Notes: generated by a model not told the origin, from the sequence alone. Positions 28,432 through 38,453 are shown, counted from the stretch's first letter. The stretch: DNA of 52,639 nt from Shimia litoralis (GCF_005518135.1 NZ_SULI01000017.1:1-52639); one strand, 5' to 3'. Made by a program: numbers and translations.

Positions 28432-28613
28432 ATCAGGAGCTTACTCTGAGCGGAAGGGATCATTCCAATTCCGTGATTTTTTGGAAGCCAGAATACTGGA
28501 AATGATGTTGAAGAAGGTGCGGCGAATGCATTGAAGTTTGCTGCAGACGGGCAAATATAAGATGCCTAGGTCGCGGTGTGGGGCTGTCTACAACATGTAC
28601 ACAGCCCAATATC

Positions 28614-30791
28614 TTAACTGCGTTTGTCGTATGCGTACCGATAGTCATAGCTATCATAGCTTTGACGTTTAGGTTGTTCGTAAGCGTTGAAAATTGCACC
28701 AGAGAACGTCTCGCCGGCAACCTCATAGTCTCTCATAATGGCTTGCATTTCGCGTTGCGTGGTCTTCCCGTAACGTACAACAGCCAACGTCATGCCTGCA
28801 TGTTTGGAAATGACGATTGGGTCGGTCACCGCCAATACAGGTGGACAGTCAACAATGATCAAATCAAACGACTTGGCAAGGTTGGTCAACAAGGTTGAGA
28901 ACATAGGGCGCATTAACAGCTCAGACGGGTTGGGTGGGTAAGTGCCTGTCGTAATTGTCGAAAGGCCCGAAACGCTTGATGGCACCAACACTTCTTCTAG
29001 GGTCTTTTCTTCTGCCAGATATTCTGACAGCCCGACTTGGGATTTTGGAAGGCCAAAGTAGTTCCGCATCTGGCCGCGACGCAGGTCCGCGTCGATCAGA
29101 CAGACGCGTTGCCCTGCTTGCGCTGACACGGCTGCTAGGTTGGCAGCGCAAAAGGATTTCCCAATCTCCGGTGAAGGGCCAGTAATTGCCAACGTCTTTG
29201 AGGCTCTATCGAGCATCCCAAAATGAAGACTAGTCCGCATACTCCGAAAGGCTTCCACCGCGATGTCTGTCGGGTCGTCCTCCGCAATAAGAGACCACTT
29301 TTTGACGCCGTTAATTTTTGTAGGTTTCTTTTCCGCAACCTTATTCACGACGGCAAAAACAGGAAGATGTAACTCTTCAATGTCGGAGCTTTTTGAAATG
29401 CCCGTTTTGGCAATTTCTGAAATGAACGTAAGAGCAAATCCAACGATCAAGCCCACGAGAGTACCCAGTGCAACAATTTTTGATTTACTGGGAGCCACTG
29501 GCTGTGTCGCGGTTTGGGCCTGATCAATTACACGAACATTTCCGATCGTGCTTGCTTTTACGACCCGCAGTTCCTGAGCCCGAATAAGAAGTTTGCTGTA
29601 GGTTTCTCTCGCAAGTTCAAGTTCTTGCGTAATATCATAGACCTCGCGCTGGGTTTGAGGAAGGTCCAGCGACTTTTCTTTTAGCGCAGCCAGCCGAGAT
29701 TCTAGCGATCCCTTTTGAACCAGCAAATCTTTGTATACGGGATGGTTCGGCGTGTATTTTCTCTTTACTTCTTCTTCCGCTGTCGCAAGAGCCGCCAAAT
29801 CAGTTTCGATCTGTGTCATTTGCTCAAGTAGTGAAAGTGTTTCAAAACTCAAGTCTAGGGTATTGCGCTCACTTTGCAGTTTTTTGAGCTTGGCTTCTGC
29901 GTTGTCGACAATTGTGCGTACTTCCGGGATGCGCGCCTCAATAAATTGCAGGCTGTTTTCGGCTTCGGCAGAATTGCGTGAAATGTTTTGGCGCAGATAT
30001 GAATTCACAATGGCGCGAAGGGCTCTTTGTGCATCACCTTTGTTGCCAGAGTTGAAGGTGAAATTCAGAATGCCCGATTTTCGACCATGTTCTGATACGG
30101 CGAGACTTGAACGAAGATGAAAGATGGCAGCCGCTTCGCTGCGTTGAAAAATCTCGAACTTGCGGCCCGTCTGCCCGACGAGCTGGCTTACCAACAGTGA
30201 GAAACCCGACTGTTCATCAACTAGAAGCGTGTCAACTTGACCTGATACTGTCCGCGTATCAGGCAGCAACAAGTCATACCCCTGAGGTGTCTTCGTTAGT
30301 ATCAATGGTAGATTTAGCCACTCTGGCGGAACCTGCAAAAAGCTGAGTTCAATCTTTTCATCAGCTTGCGCATACGGAAGTAAGAACTCTGGGCTGTATC
30401 CAAACAACCCAAATTTTGAGAGAATATGGCCAAATACCGGTAATTTTTGTGGGTAAGAAACCCAATCAAGGTTCTGTTCCGCAACGGCTTGCCCCAAGAC
30501 CAACCGCGATTTGATGATCTCAATTTCGGTCACGCTTTGTGGAGCGTTACCGCCAAAATCCTCGAGACCACCCGGAAATGGATTTTGCCCGGCTCGTTCT
30601 TCGAGTTGAAGCAACGCATTTGCTTGATAGACTGGCGGGGTATTTAGGGCGATAAACGCGCTGATACACGCGGCAAGAAAGCAGACGACGAGTATTTTCC
30701 ATTTGCCATCCCAAAGAATGCCAAAAATTTGTCCAAGATCTAACTCGCTGTCATCTTGTTGGCTCGATGGCCCAGAAGTAAAATTGCTCAT
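28614..30791 (-). CDS. wzc: Polysaccharide co-polymerase / tyrosine autokinase
   Basis: 725 residues. Membrane segments at about 33-50 and 438-457 flank a large periplasmic part with coiled coil (about 280-410). The cytosolic kinase has Walker A GPSPEIGKS (538-546), Walker A' CLIDADLRRG and Walker B FDLIIVDCPP. The C-terminus QSYDSYDYRYAYDKRS has five tyrosines, the usual autophosphorylation cluster. Wzc controls chain length and export with Wza. The ATG follows the wzb stop immediately (TAAATG arrangement). It is intact, unlike neighbouring biosynthesis genes. Confidence 0.95.
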   Translation of the reverse strand: MSNFTSGPSSQQDDSELDLGQIFGILWDGKWKILVVCFLAACISAFIALNTPPVYQANALLQLEERAGQNPFPGGLEDFGGNAPQSVTEIEIIKSRLVLGQAVAEQNLDWVSYPQKLPVFGHILSKFGLFGYSPEFLLPYAQADEKIELSFLQVPPEWLNLPLILTKTPQGYDLLLPDTRTVSGQVDTLLVDEQSGFSLLVSQLVGQTGRKFEIFQRSEAAAIFHLRSSLAVSEHGRKSGILNFTFNSGNKGDAQRALRAIVNSYLRQNISRNSAEAENSLQFIEARIPEVRTIVDNAEAKLKKLQSERNTLDLSFETLSLLEQMTQIETDLAALATAEEEVKRKYTPNHPVYKDLLVQKGSLESRLAALKEKSLDLPQTQREVYDITQELELARETYSKLLIRAQELRVVKASTIGNVRVIDQAQTATQPVAPSKSKIVALGTLVGLIVGFALTFISEIAKTGISKSSDIEELHLPVFAVVNKVAEKKPTKINGVKKWSLIAEDDPTDIAVEAFRSMRTSLHFGMLDRASKTLAITGPSPEIGKSFCAANLAAVSAQAGQRVCLIDADLRRGQMRNYFGLPKSQVGLSEYLAEEKTLEEVLVPSSVSGLSTITTGTYPPNPSELLMRPMFSTLLTNLAKSFDLIIVDCPPVLAVTDPIVISKHAGMTLAVVRYGKTTQREMQAIMRDYEVAGETFSGAIFNAYEQPKRQSYDSYDYRYAYDKRS

Positions 30792-31238
30792 TTAGCTGCC
30801 AGTATTTGCTGAAAGTCGTTTGGCCCACTGATCCATTGCGGAGTTCATTTGGGTGAATACATGTTCGTGAAACTCACGAGACATTTTGTAGGGGTCGGCG
30901 ACATCTGAGGGCCCGGACCAATGGTCCGCCAACATCACGCGCCCCATAATTTGCGGTGCGATCTTTCCGACGGCTGTTTTGTGCCCAGCTTCCATAACCA
31001 AAATCAAATCTGCAGCGCCAAGAAGCTCTGCAGTTGCTTGTCTCGCGGCGTGGCCATCAAGAGAAACTCCGTGTTCTGCTGCAACTTCGGACGCGGTTTC
31101 GTCAGCTGGCTTTCCAACCAATGCCCCAATTCCAGCCGAAGTTACGTGGAGCTCCGGAACCTTTGATTGCAGCAAGCGTTCCCCCAAAGGGGAGCGGCAA
31201 ATATTGCCGACGCAGACAACAAGAACATTTTTAATCAT
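30792..31238 (-). CDS. wzb: Low-molecular-weight protein-tyrosine phosphatase
   Basis: 148 residues. CVGNICRSP (9-17) is the C-x5-R catalytic loop, and DVADPYKMS carries the general-acid Asp-Pro. It should dephosphorylate the tyrosine tail of Wzc and so allow polymer export to cycle. It lies between wza and wzc on the same strand with gaps of 23 and 0 nt. An arsenate-reductase role is unlikely given the context. Confidence 0.95.
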   Translation of the reverse strand: MIKNVLVVCVGNICRSPLGERLLQSKVPELHVTSAGIGALVGKPADETASEVAAEHGVSLDGHAARQATAELLGAADLILVMEAGHKTAVGKIAPQIMGRVMLADHWSGPSDVADPYKMSREFHEHVFTQMNSAMDQWAKRLSANTGS

Positions 31239-31261
31239 AATTAAATCTCAAAACTTGATCA

Positions 31262-32323
31262 CTAAAAGTTCGCCTGCAGCGTCTCAAGAGAGCTGATGGC
31301 TGATACGGTCGGCAACAACTGAGTTATTGTGTCGTTCCAATGCTGCAGCGGAGAGCGCGTGACGAAAATAACGTCTTGAGGCGCAAGTGTAAACTTTGTG
31401 CCCAAGAGCCAGCCTTCGGGTGATGTGGTATCAAATTGATACACGCTCATCTTGCTGCCTGCTTGCCGAAACACAAACACACCGCGCGCGTCGGATCGCA
31501 CATTTCGCGCGCCGCCAGCCTCGTTAATTGCGGCCGTCACAGATACCAACTCACTCGACACATCAACGGCACCATTTCTCAGAACCTCTCCCATCACGAA
31601 GGCCTCTTCGTTTTCGCGCAGAGGAACATGCACAACGTCGCCTGCGATCAACACGGGATTGTTCTCGGAAATATTGGCTTCAAGAAAACCACGCAAATCT
31701 ACGCTGTAGGCCTTGTTGTTACGGCGCAGCGTGACCTTTGAAATTTCGGCAAACTCGGTCCATCCGCCGGCCGCATTCACGGCCTGAAGCAAGGTGAGGG
31801 GCACAGTTGTTAAAGGTTGACGATTTGGTAACTCCACTTCGCCACTCACAACGACACCTTGCGAGTTGAATTCTAGAACGCGCACATCGACCTGTGGGTC
31901 GGTAATGTATGCACGCAGTTTTTGGGAAATTTCTTGCCGGACCGACTGTACCGATCGATCAGCGGTTTGTACCTCACCTATAAATGGATAGTGAATTGCC
32001 CCATTCGATTGCACGCGAAAGCCAGAGGGTTGGCTCTGGTTCGCCCCCGACGACGGTAGGTTCAGCTCAGGGTGGTCAAAAACAGATACCGAAATCACAT
32101 CTCCGACGCCGATCAAATAGGACCAATCGGTCACTTTTGGGAGGCTGGTGCGTTGATAGGAACGTCTGGTCTTATGAAAACCGCCGATGTTTTTGCTGGA
32201 AATTCGAACGATATTTACATCACCAGTAAGTTCGGCTTGTTTTTTTTCTTCTGTAGGGAAGGTTGTGAATGCTTCAGAGCAGCCCGAAATTGCCAATACA
32301 ATAAGAAGCAAAATGCGTTTCAT
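31262..32323 (-). CDS. wza: Polysaccharide export outer-membrane lipoprotein
   Basis: 353 residues. A lipobox ISGC puts the lipidated Cys at 15. A Poly_export domain (SYLIGVGDVISVSVFDHPEL) and SLBB-type domains (VVVSGEVELPNRQPLTTV, AFVMGEVLRNGAVDVS) follow. Wza forms the outer-membrane channel for capsule or EPS. It is first in wza-wzb-wzc; its promoter should be in the 257-nt gap to flgI, where TATATT 10-20 nt before the ATG is the only suggestive element. Confidence 0.95.
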   Translation of the reverse strand: MKRILLLIVLAISGCSEAFTTFPTEEKKQAELTGDVNIVRISSKNIGGFHKTRRSYQRTSLPKVTDWSYLIGVGDVISVSVFDHPELNLPSSGANQSQPSGFRVQSNGAIHYPFIGEVQTADRSVQSVRQEISQKLRAYITDPQVDVRVLEFNSQGVVVSGEVELPNRQPLTTVPLTLLQAVNAAGGWTEFAEISKVTLRRNNKAYSVDLRGFLEANISENNPVLIAGDVVHVPLRENEEAFVMGEVLRNGAVDVSSELVSVTAAINEAGGARNVRSDARGVFVFRQAGSKMSVYQFDTTSPEGWLLGTKFTLAPQDVIFVTRSPLQHWNDTITQLLPTVSAISSLETLQANF

Positions 32324-32580
32324 AGTGAGTTACAACCTTTTCAATATAGGCGAACCAGCCGCTTTGCTTGTGAGTTGGCGAACTGGGTTTTGATGTTAGC
32401 CTTCCCTAACATTGGAGGAATATTGTTTCAATTGAACTTTGGGAAAAACCGGAAGCGGATACAAACCCGTGGCAATTATCATTCAGATGCCGGCCATCAG
32501 ATTTGCGTATGCTGTAATTTGGAACGCCGAGAGATGTGCGTTAAGTATCGAAAACTGAGATAATTAGGCAAAAACGTCGA

Positions 32581-33684
32581 CTATCTTACAATAAATTCAG
32601 CATGCAAAGCGCCCGCAGCCTTAATGCTTTTTAGAATATCGATCATGTCTCTGGGTGACACTCCAAGGGCGTTCAGCCCGGAAACGATTTCGCTAAGCGA
32701 AGTCCCGCCGGGAACTTCAGCCAAGGCAACCCCCTCGTCTTCGTCAAGAGTTGCGGTCGTACGAGGTACAACAACGGTCCGGCCATTCGCAAAGGGGGTG
32801 GGTTGAACTGCCAAAGGTGCTTCTTGAACACGAAGAGTCAGGTTACCTTGCGAAACAGCGACACGAGAAATTCTAACATCCTCGCCCATCACAATTGTGC
32901 CAGACCGCTGGTCGACAACAACACGGGCTTTGCGCTCGGGTTGGACGAGGATGTTTTCCACTTTGCCTATTGCATGCGCTGGCGACTTTTGCCCGGTCGC
33001 CCGAATGTCCAACTGGACTGTGCCTGCGTCCAACATCAAGGCGACACGCCGACCAAAGGCAGAGTTGATGGCGCGCTCTATACGCCCGGCTGTTGTGAAG
33101 TCCGGCTCCCTCAGAGCCAATCTAAGGCTACTTAAGCTCGAAAAATCAAATTCGACTTCACGTTCGACACGCCCGCCAGATGGGATGACACCCGATGTGG
33201 GGACGCGTTGCGTAACGGTGCCTGCTTCCCCTTCGGCCGAGGCGCCCCCGGCAATGATGGTTCCTTGCGCTACGGCGTATATGTCCCCATCTGCGGCGTT
33301 CAATGGGGTCATTATCAGTGTCCCGCCTAACAGGCTTTTGGCGTCACCAATAGCCGATACTGTGACATCAATGCGCCCGCCGGATCGCGAGAATGGAGGC
33401 AAGGCCGCGGTCACAAAGACCGACGCCACATTTTTTGGGCGAAATTGCTCTCCATTTACGTTTACACCGAGGCGCTCAAGGATATTCGTCATGAGTTCTT
33501 CGGTAAATGGTGCATTGCGAAGCCCGTCGCCTGTTCCGTTTAGACCGACGACCAGGCCATACCCAACGAGATCATTCCTGCGAACACCGTCAAACTCGAC
33601 TAGGTCTTTGATCCGAATTTCGTTGCAAAATGCTGCAAAGCCAAAACAAGAGAACAGGAAAACTAGGAATATTCTCACTCTCAT
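32581..33684 (-). CDS. flgI: Flagellar P-ring protein
   Basis: 367 residues with a signal peptide (cleavage near residue 20, FAAFCNE). RIKDLVEFDGVRRNDLVGYGLVVGLNGTGD and GDAKSLLGGTLIMTPL are family hallmarks, and LNALGVSPRDMIDILKSIKAAGALHAE is the conserved end. It forms the peptidoglycan-level bushing around the flagellar rod. It overlaps flgL by 4 nt and is last in the motB-led run. Confidence 0.97.
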   Translation of the reverse strand: MRVRIFLVFLFSCFGFAAFCNEIRIKDLVEFDGVRRNDLVGYGLVVGLNGTGDGLRNAPFTEELMTNILERLGVNVNGEQFRPKNVASVFVTAALPPFSRSGGRIDVTVSAIGDAKSLLGGTLIMTPLNAADGDIYAVAQGTIIAGGASAEGEAGTVTQRVPTSGVIPSGGRVEREVEFDFSSLSSLRLALREPDFTTAGRIERAINSAFGRRVALMLDAGTVQLDIRATGQKSPAHAIGKVENILVQPERKARVVVDQRSGTIVMGEDVRISRVAVSQGNLTLRVQEAPLAVQPTPFANGRTVVVPRTTATLDEDEGVALAEVPGGTSLSEIVSGLNALGVSPRDMIDILKSIKAAGALHAEFIVR

Positions 33685-34697
33685 CTCAGATATCCGGCGA
33701 GAGAAAGCTGTGACATGCGTCCTGTCACGGTGTACAAACTTTGAAGTTGTGTCTGCGTATTCTGCAACTTGACCGCAGTTTCGAACGGATCGGCAGAGAC
33801 GATCTCTGACAGAGCAATTTTGAGGCTTGATGTCGCCGCAGCATTCTTAACACCCGCTTCATCTATTCGTTCTTGCACATAGCCCAGATCGGCCCGGATG
33901 CTGGTCAGATCAGCTTGCCTTGCCAACAGATTTTCACCTGCGGATCTAAGGAGGTGTTGGCGATCGGCTGCGGAAAAGTTGAACTCTGAATCTGATGCAA
34001 ATCCGGCCAAGGCCAAGTCATGAAGTATGTCACGTGCCTCAGAACTGTCCGCACGGAAGGCAAAAGATACCATATCAGATTCTCCCAGCTGATAACCGGA
34101 CGCGGCATGCTCTGAGCCTTGGTATGCCTCCACAGAAAAACCGGATGTCGTGCTTGAAAACCATTGATCCAGACGGTCTTTGAAACCTTGAACACTGACG
34201 ACCCCTGCAAGGGGTGTCTTTAGCGAATTCAAAATCTTATCTGGTGCGGCCAAGGCTGGTTGATCTACTGCAGCCCCTGCAAACAGGCTGCTGTCACCGA
34301 TCCGAGTGTTCAGAAGAGAAACGACGGATTTGAACTCTTCGATGGCCAATTTTGAAACCGTTGGACCGATGGTCGACGACGTATCCGACGAGGCGGTAAT
34401 CAGGGTGCTCGATATATCTGATGACTTATTTTGTAACGTCTCAAGGGTCGATTGAGATATTGTTGTTTCTACACGGGCTTCGGCAATGGAATTGTCGAAA
34501 CCAGCCAAGACTTTGAGCGCGTGATCTATTTCAGACAGCGGCGTGTATCCGCCTGTGGTTGTGTGTCCTGGGTCGGTTTTGAGACCTGACGCGAGCTCTT
34601 GCGTCAGTGACATCATTTGATTTCTGATCGAGGTGTTTTGACGTTGCAACATATAATGTTGGGTCAAGTTTCCGATGCTGGTCATTCCCATGGTCAA
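33681..34697 (-). CDS. flgL: Flagellar hook-associated protein 3
   Basis: 338 residues of the flagellin-like FlgL family: NLTQHYMLQRQNTSIRNQMMSLTQELASG at the N-terminus and coiled-coil LKIALSEIVSADPFETAVKLQNTQTQLQSLY at the C-terminus (the sequence here is split for brevity). It joins hook and filament together with FlgK. Start and stop overlap flgK and flgI by 4 nt each. Confidence 0.92.
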   Translation of the reverse strand: MTMGMTSIGNLTQHYMLQRQNTSIRNQMMSLTQELASGLKTDPGHTTTGGYTPLSEIDHALKVLAGFDNSIAEARVETTISQSTLETLQNKSSDISSTLITASSDTSSTIGPTVSKLAIEEFKSVVSLLNTRIGDSSLFAGAAVDQPALAAPDKILNSLKTPLAGVVSVQGFKDRLDQWFSSTTSGFSVEAYQGSEHAASGYQLGESDMVSFAFRADSSEARDILHDLALAGFASDSEFNFSAADRQHLLRSAGENLLARQADLTSIRADLGYVQERIDEAGVKNAAATSSLKIALSEIVSADPFETAVKLQNTQTQLQSLYTVTGRMSQLSLAGYLR

Positions 34698-36136
34698 ATC
34701 CTTAACAGTGTGTCCATCATCTCTTCGACGGTTTGTACAATTCTGGCATTGGCCGCATAGGCCTGCTCAATCAAGAGTAGGTTCTGAAGTTCGTGATCAT
34801 TGTCGACGCCCTCCGACAATTCGGCCTCTTTGAGGCTGGCACGTATTGTCTCAGACACGGTTGACACTTCTTCTGCAGAAATTCGGTCAGCACCCAGCGA
34901 AGACGCCAATTGCGATGCTTGCCCAAAGATTGTCGCGTTTGTGCCACTCAACAGACCGCTTGTCTGGCCGAGCGCACTCTTCATGCGATGCAAAAAGTCC
35001 GCATTACCTTTGTCACCCGCGGATGCCGCTCCCAAACCGTCTCGCAGTCGCCACAAATCTGAAGTTGTGCGTTCGTCGACGAGAGAGTTCAGGGATATCC
35101 GCGCTGCAAGCCCGGTTGCATTCGCGGTGTCAAAATACGAGTCTTGATCGGTGAAGAGCCCTGCCTGCCCCGCCGACAGGCTTTGGTCGGTAAGAGGGTT
35201 CTGAAAGCGGTTCACAAGATCCGCAGCCAGATTGTCGATGTCGGTTTGAGCTTTGACAGCTAACTCGTCTCTCACTTCAAATTGTGCTGACAAGCGCCCA
35301 CCTGACAGAGAACCATTCATTGATGACGCATCGATTGCACGGCCATTGATAGATAGCCCAGAAAGCAGGCCAGCATCCCGTGTCATATGGGGTGTTACGA
35401 CGTTTGATGGGGCGAATTCCACCTTAACGGCTTGTGTATCCAGCAAGACATCACCGCCCCCCATGTACAACGCAACTGCCCCATTTTCTCGTTGCATTAA
35501 CTGCACCGGGACAATTTCAGAGATCTGATCAAGAGCGCGTTGCCGGGTATCCATATGGCCGTCGGTTGGATGGCCTTGGACGTGGGCCGACGCGATTTTC
35601 CGGTTTAGGTCCTGCGTTTGTGACAAGAGCTGGTTCAATCGAGACACATCAGAAGCAATTGCCGCATCTGCTCTTGCTCTAAGGTTTTGGATACCTTCAG
35701 AGATGGTATTGAATTTTTCTGTAAGTTCGGTGCCGTCGCGCGAAAGAGCTTTTAGCCGTTGTTCAGACTCTGGTTTGCTTGCTGCTGTGATGAGGCTCGC
35801 TTCAAATTCTGTAATCTTGTTTTCTAACGATCCATCGTCAGTAGCATGCCCTACCAAGGTTTCCAGATTTACTTGAAACGAAAGGATCGTTTGATTTTGG
35901 TTTGCCTCGGCGTCGGCGAGCCTCCGTTGCTGAAGCGCATTTGGATTCGAATGGCGAATTGTGCCATTTACGGAAACCCCTCCCGATTTTCCTGTGGACT
36001 GCGACGAAAGGGAAACCTCGCGACGGCCGTATCCCTCGGTCATTGAGTTTGCCAAGTTCGAGGAGACAATTTCTGCAGCACGAGAGGATGCGGTCAGTCC
36101 GGAAAGCGCATTGGATAATGTACTCGAGATACTCAT
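34694..36136 (-). CDS. flgK: Flagellar hook-associated protein 1
   Basis: 480 residues. The N-terminus (LSNALSGLTASSRAAEIVSS, NLANSMTEGYGRREV) is the rod/hook-type basal motif, and the C-terminus ending EQAYAANARIVQTVEEMMDTLL is the matching helix. The central part is the variable FlgK region. It is the first filament-junction protein on the hook. It starts 23 nt after flgE. Confidence 0.95.
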   Translation of the reverse strand: MSISSTLSNALSGLTASSRAAEIVSSNLANSMTEGYGRREVSLSSQSTGKSGGVSVNGTIRHSNPNALQQRRLADAEANQNQTILSFQVNLETLVGHATDDGSLENKITEFEASLITAASKPESEQRLKALSRDGTELTEKFNTISEGIQNLRARADAAIASDVSRLNQLLSQTQDLNRKIASAHVQGHPTDGHMDTRQRALDQISEIVPVQLMQRENGAVALYMGGGDVLLDTQAVKVEFAPSNVVTPHMTRDAGLLSGLSINGRAIDASSMNGSLSGGRLSAQFEVRDELAVKAQTDIDNLAADLVNRFQNPLTDQSLSAGQAGLFTDQDSYFDTANATGLAARISLNSLVDERTTSDLWRLRDGLGAASAGDKGNADFLHRMKSALGQTSGLLSGTNATIFGQASQLASSLGADRISAEEVSTVSETIRASLKEAELSEGVDNDHELQNLLLIEQAYAANARIVQTVEEMMDTLLRI

Positions 36137-36159
36137 AAAGCGTGCCTCAATTCAAAAGG

Positions 36160-37461
36160 TTATCGTTTGATGTTGGTGGTTTCCTGTAGCATTTCATCCA
36201 CTGTCTGAATGACTTTGGCATTTGAACTGTAGGCGCGCTGTGTCTGGATCATATCGGTCAATTCACCCGCGACATCCGTGGCAGATTCTTCGCGCGCAAA
36301 GGCCACAACATCGCCCGTTGGACCATCACCAGCATCCCAGAGAAAATAGGACCCGCTTTCGGGGGATGGAATATAGGTCTGTTGATCCAACGATACCATT
36401 CCGTTCGGGTTCGGGAGGTCGACCAGAGGCACCTGGAAAATGGTCCGGGTCATGCCCGTGTCAAAAAAGGCATGAACCAGCCCATTGGCGTCGACTTCTA
36501 CCGACATCATGTTCCCGACGGGCGTCCCGTCCTTGGAAATCTGAAGCGGGGCAAAACCGTCTGATAGCTGTGTTAGGCCATCATTCGCACCGATTTTACC
36601 GATGTTGATTTCCATTGGGCCGCCGGCAACGTCTACGATCAGATTTCCCGTCGCGGCATCAAATCCACCACCCGTTATGGTGGATACAGATGCGAGCGTT
36701 CCGCCTTGGGTGCGATCATCTGCAAAGGTCAGCGTGTATTCTCCGATTGAGGTCGTGCCCGTCGCAGAGTCCGTAATTTTCATGGTCCATTCGTTCGAAG
36801 AGCCAGCGGCGGGGATTGTGGGCGTAAACTCAATATTGATGGTTTCAGAACGCCCAAGATTATCGAAATATTCGACTGACAAATCTTGTGGCGCGCCGTT
36901 AGATCCGGCCTCGGTCTCGGTCGCAGGTAGATTCACACCAAGAGTCATCGTCGTGGTTGGTTTGCCGGTCAGTTGATTGACATTGATCTGTACGGGCTCC
37001 AATCCCTCACTTGTATCGCGAGGATATGTCGGAATGGACCCATCCGCATTTGCGGGCCATCCCATCAAAACAAGACCGGACTCTGTTGTGAGATACCCCT
37101 TGGCGTCGGTTCGGAACGATCCCGTTGTCGAGAGCAGCATTTGCGGATCGCCATTCCCGACGCCAACTTCGGAGGAACGCGCAACTGGCAGCATCCCGCG
37201 ACCACGCACAGCAAGGTCTGTGGCATTCGACGTGGACACAAGTGAACCGCGTTGGTCGATAAGGCGCTGGTTGGTCACACGGACACCGCCCGCAGAATAT
37301 GTACCGCCGTTGCCCGAAATCACCATAGAATGGAAATCGGATTCCATCCGTTTGTACCCGTAGGTCGCGGAGTTGGCGATGTTGTCAGAAATCGCGGCGA
37401 GGCGGCTTGCGTTTGCGGACAGGCCCGCGACCCCAGCGTTGAGCGAGGAAGAAATTGTCAT
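36160..37461 (-). CDS. flgE: Flagellar hook protein
   Basis: 433 residues from ATG 37461, chosen because AAGGTG lies just upstream and the protein then starts MTISSSLNAGVAGLSANASR. NIANSATYGYKR, the FlgE middle domain and the C-terminal ELTDMIQTQRAYSSNAKV define the family. It polymerises into the hook. A CtrA-like box lies about 57 nt upstream. The gene follows motB with a 90-nt gap, which together with the box suggests its own promoter. Confidence 0.95.
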   Translation of the reverse strand: MTISSSLNAGVAGLSANASRLAAISDNIANSATYGYKRMESDFHSMVISGNGGTYSAGGVRVTNQRLIDQRGSLVSTSNATDLAVRGRGMLPVARSSEVGVGNGDPQMLLSTTGSFRTDAKGYLTTESGLVLMGWPANADGSIPTYPRDTSEGLEPVQINVNQLTGKPTTTMTLGVNLPATETEAGSNGAPQDLSVEYFDNLGRSETINIEFTPTIPAAGSSNEWTMKITDSATGTTSIGEYTLTFADDRTQGGTLASVSTITGGGFDAATGNLIVDVAGGPMEINIGKIGANDGLTQLSDGFAPLQISKDGTPVGNMMSVEVDANGLVHAFFDTGMTRTIFQVPLVDLPNPNGMVSLDQQTYIPSPESGSYFLWDAGDGPTGDVVAFAREESATDVAGELTDMIQTQRAYSSNAKVIQTVDEMLQETTNIKR

Positions 37462-37517
37462 GGATACACCTTTCTGCTGCATCGATATCTATCTGAGCAA
37501 CAGGTAAGGCGTGTCCA

Positions 37518-37533
37518 TTAACAGGCCGCTAAC
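37518..37533 (+). promoter_or_regulatory. CtrA-like binding site upstream of flgE
   Basis: TTAACAGGCCGCTAAC reads TTAA-N7-CTAAC, one mismatch from the CtrA consensus TTAA-N7-TTAAC, with exact half-site spacing. It is about 57 nt upstream of the flgE start, where a promoter is expected. CtrA activates flagellar genes in Caulobacter and several roseobacters. Confidence 0.55.
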
Positions 37534-37551
37534 AAGTAAAATCTTCTGCGT

Positions 37552-38391
37552 TTAGGGTTGGTCGCTGCGCAACAGAATGATCTCTATGCGATTGTTGCGC
37601 GGGCTTCGAGGATCACGCGAAATCAATTCACGGTCAGCGTGCCCAGTCACGCGCTTCATACGATCCGGCGCGACGCCAAACACTTCGAGAAGATGGCGCA
37701 CCTTGTCCGCCCTGTCCCCGGATAACGGCCATGCGAGTTTGTTGGCCAAGACGATGGGTTCAGACCGCAGATGCGCTTCGATAGCAATATCATTTTCGAC
37801 AATCTGGATTGTGCCGGCGATCATTCGTAGCAAATCCAGAAGCACGCGCCGTGGTGCCGTTTTATGACCATCAAATAGCGGGGTGTTAGAAAGGTCAAAA
37901 ATCTCAATCACCAGACCTTCGTCTGTTTGCCGTGTCACGACATGTTTAAGAGTGTTGTCAGACACAAGGCTTTCGCCCCCGTTCCCAAGAATGAGGTCTT
38001 CGACTTTGTCGAACTTCGCGTCATCTGCCGATGCCTGCTCCGCACCCATATTTTGATCTTGAAGGTTTGGATCCAAGGCCCTGATCGGGGTCATTCCACC
38101 AGTGCCATTCCGCGCTAATGTTTCTTCCTCAAAGACACTATTCCCGCCGAACATGGCATCACCCCCGCCTGAAATGCGGTTGATCGGGACATTGGGATTA
38201 AAGTAATCCGCTAGACCCTTACGTTGTTTTTCTGTTGTCGCATTTAGCAGCCACATCAACATGAAAAAGGCCATCATGGCCGTTACGAAATCAGCATACG
38301 CAACTTTCCACGCACCACCGTGGTGTCCGTCCGCGCTGACAACCTTTTTCCGTTTGATGATAACTGGCGCGACGTTTGTCTGCGCACACAT
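37552..38391 (-). CDS. motB: Flagellar motor stator protein MotB
   Basis: 279 residues from ATG 38391, preferred over GTG 38400 because AAGG is better spaced. Lys/Arg-rich N-terminus, one membrane segment (about 34-53) with the proton-binding Asp34 in YADFVTAMMAFFMLMWLL, then a C-terminal OmpA-like peptidoglycan-binding domain (RVTGHADRE, PRSPRNNRIEIIL). It anchors the stator. motA is not in the window. A CtrA-like box lies about 47 nt upstream. Confidence 0.93.
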   Translation of the reverse strand: MCAQTNVAPVIIKRKKVVSADGHHGGAWKVAYADFVTAMMAFFMLMWLLNATTEKQRKGLADYFNPNVPINRISGGGDAMFGGNSVFEEETLARNGTGGMTPIRALDPNLQDQNMGAEQASADDAKFDKVEDLILGNGGESLVSDNTLKHVVTRQTDEGLVIEIFDLSNTPLFDGHKTAPRRVLLDLLRMIAGTIQIVENDIAIEAHLRSEPIVLANKLAWPLSGDRADKVRHLLEVFGVAPDRMKRVTGHADRELISRDPRSPRNNRIEIILLRSDQP

Positions 38392-38437
38392 TTTCACCAC
38401 CTTTTACTCACCCACGACCTATGTATCAGCGCAGTCA

Positions 38438-38453
38438 TTACCTGCGCGTTAAC
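38438..38453 (+). promoter_or_regulatory. CtrA-like binding site upstream of motB
   Basis: TTACCTGCGCGTTAAC reads TTAC-N7-TTAAC, one mismatch from TTAA-N7-TTAAC. It sits about 47 nt upstream of the motB start, in the 89-nt gap after plsC. Its second half-site is perfect. Confidence 0.55.

Noticed and set aside
28581-28607. GGGCTGT/ACAGCCC inverted repeat after wzc as a terminator
   Set aside because: Seven-bp stem with a 13-nt loop and no downstream T-run on the minus strand.
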